Below, one piece after another: positions 30,288 through 32,241 of a stretch of 32,241 nt of DNA. A program made the position numbers and the translations under genes. The notes beneath the pieces were generated by a model that saw nothing but the letters and a program-made list of their open reading frames with translations, had not been told where the DNA came from and made no database searches. The stretch is from contig USBA01000002.1 of the NCBI GenBank assembly GCA_900552735.1, forward strand, positions 1 to 32,241, given 5' to 3'. The first letter of the stretch is position 1. Each line of letters starts with the position of its first letter. The DNA is from an uncultured Collinsella sp. (lineage in GTDB: Bacteria > Actinomycetota > Coriobacteriia > Coriobacteriales > Coriobacteriaceae).

Positions 30288-31373
30288 TTACGCAAACAGG
30301 CCGTAGATGCTGATGTTGGCTTTGGCGTAGAGGCCGTTAGCATACTCGGTCCACTTGGAGCTGGCACTCGAGGCCTGCGAGGAATACTGCTGATAGGCAG
30401 TGTAGTAGGCGGTCATGGCCTGCTTGTAGGTGGCGCTATCGGCCGTAAAGGCATCGTCAGCGAAGGCCTTGGCGTAGGTGCTATCGGCGTCCTTCCAGGT
30501 GCCCTTTGAGCTATCCCACTCATCACCGGCAAGGTTGATGATGTAGTCGGCGTAGTCCTTGCTCGCGGTCTCCTCGTTGCCGTCAGCAGGCTCGGTCGGG
30601 GCGGTCGGCATGCTTGCGGAGCTGTCGCCGACCTTCTTCTTGTAGAGCTTCTGCAGCATCGCGGACTGACGGACGATCTTCTTAGCCTGGTCCTTGGACA
30701 CGCCGTACTGCTTGGCCATAGTCTTGTAGTCGGAGGTGCCGATGGACTCCTCGGCGTACTGCTTCATTTCCTTGGAAGAGACGGTAATGCCCTCGTCCTC
30801 GGCAGCGTCCAGCAGAATCTGGTTGCGCACGTAGGACAGGATAACGTCGGCAGACGGAGCGGTGTAGTTGCCGTCGTCGTCCTTGACAGTATCGAGGCTG
30901 TATTGGCTCTCGATGGCCTCACGCGCGGTGATGTCGCTCTTCTTGCCGTTGTAGCTATAGCTTGCCACGGTCGAATCGAGCTGATCCTCGGTCAGGGTCG
31001 CCGAGCCGACGCCCTTGCCGCCAAAACCGCCATTGCCAATAAAGAAGCCGACCACCGCAGCGATCACGACTGCGACCACGAAGGCGGCGATCATCGTCTT
31101 CTTGTGCTTGGATGCATGGTCGTCTTCGTCGGAGTCGTCGTCCTCGTCCTGCTCCTCGGGCATAAGGTTCTCGTCGGCGGCGTCGGCGGCGATCTTTGCC
31201 TCCAGGCGAGCGTCCTCCTCCTCGGCAGTCGTGCCGGCGGCGATATGTTCGGCAGACGTGCCGGCGACCAGGTCGATCTTCTCGTCCTCATCACCGTTGG
31301 GGCCTTCGCCGCGCTCGATGATCTGGATGCCGTCGATCTCGTCCTTCTCGTCCTTCTTTTGAATCAGACCCAT
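30288..31373 (-). CDS. Membrane-anchored SurA/PrsA-like protein
   Basis: A 361-residue protein. Residues 1-90 are a very acidic, presumably cytoplasmic region with runs of Asp and Glu; residues 93-113 are one membrane segment; the rest should face outward. Residues about 140-250 (DITAREAIESQY to QKLYKKKVG) resemble the SurA N-terminal chaperone domain, with helical SKEMKQYAEES and SKDQAKKIVRQSAMLQKLYKKK. The C-terminus is Tyr/Ser/Ala-rich and helical, and no parvulin isomerase domain is visible. A chaperone or foldase role is likely but unproven. AAGGAG precedes the ATG. Confidence 0.75.
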   Translation of the reverse strand: MGLIQKKDEKDEIDGIQIIERGEGPNGDEDEKIDLVAGTSAEHIAAGTTAEEEDARLEAKIAADAADENLMPEEQDEDDDSDEDDHASKHKKTMIAAFVVAVVIAAVVGFFIGNGGFGGKGVGSATLTEDQLDSTVASYSYNGKKSDITAREAIESQYSLDTVKDDDGNYTAPSADVILSYVRNQILLDAAEDEGITVSSKEMKQYAEESIGTSDYKTMAKQYGVSKDQAKKIVRQSAMLQKLYKKKVGDSSASMPTAPTEPADGNEETASKDYADYIINLAGDEWDSSKGTWKDADSTYAKAFADDAFTADSATYKQAMTAYYTAYQQYSSQASSASSKWTEYANGLYAKANISIYGLFA

Positions 31374-31411
31374 ATCAGTTACTCCTTGTTAGGAAACATA
31401 GTCCTCAATAG

Positions 31412-31440
31412 AATACGCCCGACAGAGCGCCGGGCGTATT
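31412..31440 (-). terminator. Possible terminator after the dehydrogenase gene
   Basis: AATACGCCCG at 31412-31421 pairs exactly with CGGGCGTATT at 31431-31440 around a nine-base loop. The following T content on the minus strand is weak. Confidence 0.55.
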
Positions 31441-31499
31441 GATTCTTAGGTTATACGCAAACACTTAAGTACTATTTAGGCGTTTGCAGCGTGCATACC

Positions 31500-32241
31500 T
31501 TAGGCCAGGTGCGCGATAACGGCATCGGCAAAGGCCTGCGTGCCCACGGCGCCCTCAACGGAGCCGGTCTGGGCACGACGCACGTCACCGGTAACCTGCT
31601 CGCCCTCGTCGAGCGTGGCGGAGACGGCGGCACGAATGCGATTGGCAGCATCGTTCTCGCCCAGGTGATCGAGCATCATCGCAGCAGAGAGGATCTCGGC
31701 CGTGGGGTTGGCGATATCCTGACCGGCGATATCGGGCGCGGAGCCGTGCGCTGCCTCAAAGATGGCGCAATCGGCACCGATGTTGGAACCCGGAGCCATA
31801 CCCAGGCCACCAACCAGGCCGGCGCACAGGTCGCTCACGATGTCGCCGTACAGGTTGGGCAGCACCAAGACATCGAAGTCGTTGGGGTTCTGGACCAGGC
31901 CCATGCAGGTGGCGTCGACGATCTTGTCGTTGAACTCGATATCGGGATAGTTGGAGGCCACCTCGCGCGCTACGCGCAGGAACAGGCCGTCGGTCGCCTT
32001 CATGATGTTGGCCTTATGCACGGCCGTCACCTTTTTGCGGCCGCAGCGGCGGGCATACTCAAAGGCATACTCCACAATGCGGCGGCTCTTGGCGATGGAG
32101 ATCGGCTTGATCGAGATCGCGGAATCGGCGGCGAAGGTCTTTTGGCCCGAACGCTCAACAAGCTGCGAGAGCTCCTCGACCTCGGCAGCGCCCTCATCGA
32201 ACTCGATGCCGGCGTAGAGGTCCTCGGTGTTCTCGCGCACG
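31500..32241 (-). CDS. Isocitrate/isopropylmalate dehydrogenase family protein, C-terminal part (runs off the window)
   Basis: The visible 247 residues begin VRENTEDLYAGIE, an internal motif, so the start lies beyond the right edge. Family motifs are KVTAVHKANIMKATDGLF, the metal-binding DVLVLPNLYGDIVSDLCAGLVGGLGMAPGSN and the cofactor loop EAAHGSAPDIAGQDIANPTA. The enzyme oxidatively decarboxylates a 2-hydroxy acid with NAD(P). The NTEDLYAGIE segment favours an NAD-type isocitrate dehydrogenase over LeuB, but the substrate-recognition helix is outside the window. It is unrelated to the sugar genes. Confidence 0.85.
   Translation of the reverse strand, partial: VRENTEDLYAGIEFDEGAAEVEELSQLVERSGQKTFAADSAISIKPISIAKSRRIVEYAFEYARRCGRKKVTAVHKANIMKATDGLFLRVAREVASNYPDIEFNDKIVDATCMGLVQNPNDFDVLVLPNLYGDIVSDLCAGLVGGLGMAPGSNIGADCAIFEAAHGSAPDIAGQDIANPTAEILSAAMMLDHLGENDAANRIRAAVSATLDEGEQVTGDVRRAQTGSVEGAVGTQAFADAVIAHLA

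Overview
The window comes from a high-GC bacterium whose genes favour G/C at third codon positions. The lactose-type PTS genes, the mannose-type PTS with a YajC-like gene, and the overall content suggest a gut actinobacterium of the Coriobacteriia, most likely Collinsella or a relative. That placement is inference from gene content; no rRNA or other phylogenetic marker is present.

Positions 1-13514 hold three tandem copies of one module: a LacI-type repressor reading leftward, divergent from an operon that pairs a lactose-type PTS permease (EIICB fusion, LacE-like) with a family 1 phospho-glycosidase (LacG-like). All three glycosidases keep the Ser-Trp-Lys-Tyr set that marks 6-phospho-beta-galactosidases, so the substrates are probably beta-galactosides rather than cellobiose-type sugars. 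Each module has its own version of one operator design (AATG, central ACGT, CATT). No PTS EIIA of the lactose type and no galactose-6-phosphate isomerase (LacAB) is present, so these must be encoded elsewhere. Two kinds of palindromic extragenic repeat, alternating A and B, lie at the module ends.

Positions 13515-18098 hold a repeat array, an AlbA_2/HATPase-type regulator behind a dense array of short inverted motifs, a DeoR-family regulator resembling LacR, aldose 1-epimerase GalM, and an orphan mannose-type EIIB whose phosphorylation-site histidine is a tyrosine. A tRNA-Thr(CGT) follows at 18256-18331.

Positions 18431-28713 form a leftward amino-sugar and tagatose-6-phosphate region: yhcH-like protein, a 3' remnant of nagA, LacC-type kinase, LacX-type epimerase, NagA deacetylase, AgaS deaminase/isomerase, a GntR/UTRA regulator, and a mannose-family PTS operon (EIIA, YajC-like, EIIB, EIIC, EIID). 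A rightward flavodoxin gene interrupts it. The likely scheme is uptake of N-acetylgalactosamine or a related sugar, deacetylation by NagA, conversion to tagatose-6-phosphate by AgaS, and phosphorylation by LacC. Lactose-derived galactose-6-phosphate would join at tagatose-6-phosphate. The bisphosphate aldolase is not in the window. An identical 12-bp DasR/NagR-like operator sits before agaS and before the PTS operon.

The right end holds a DUF2975 membrane protein with its small XRE regulator, a membrane-anchored SurA/PrsA-like protein, and the 3' part of an isocitrate/isopropylmalate dehydrogenase gene that runs off the window.
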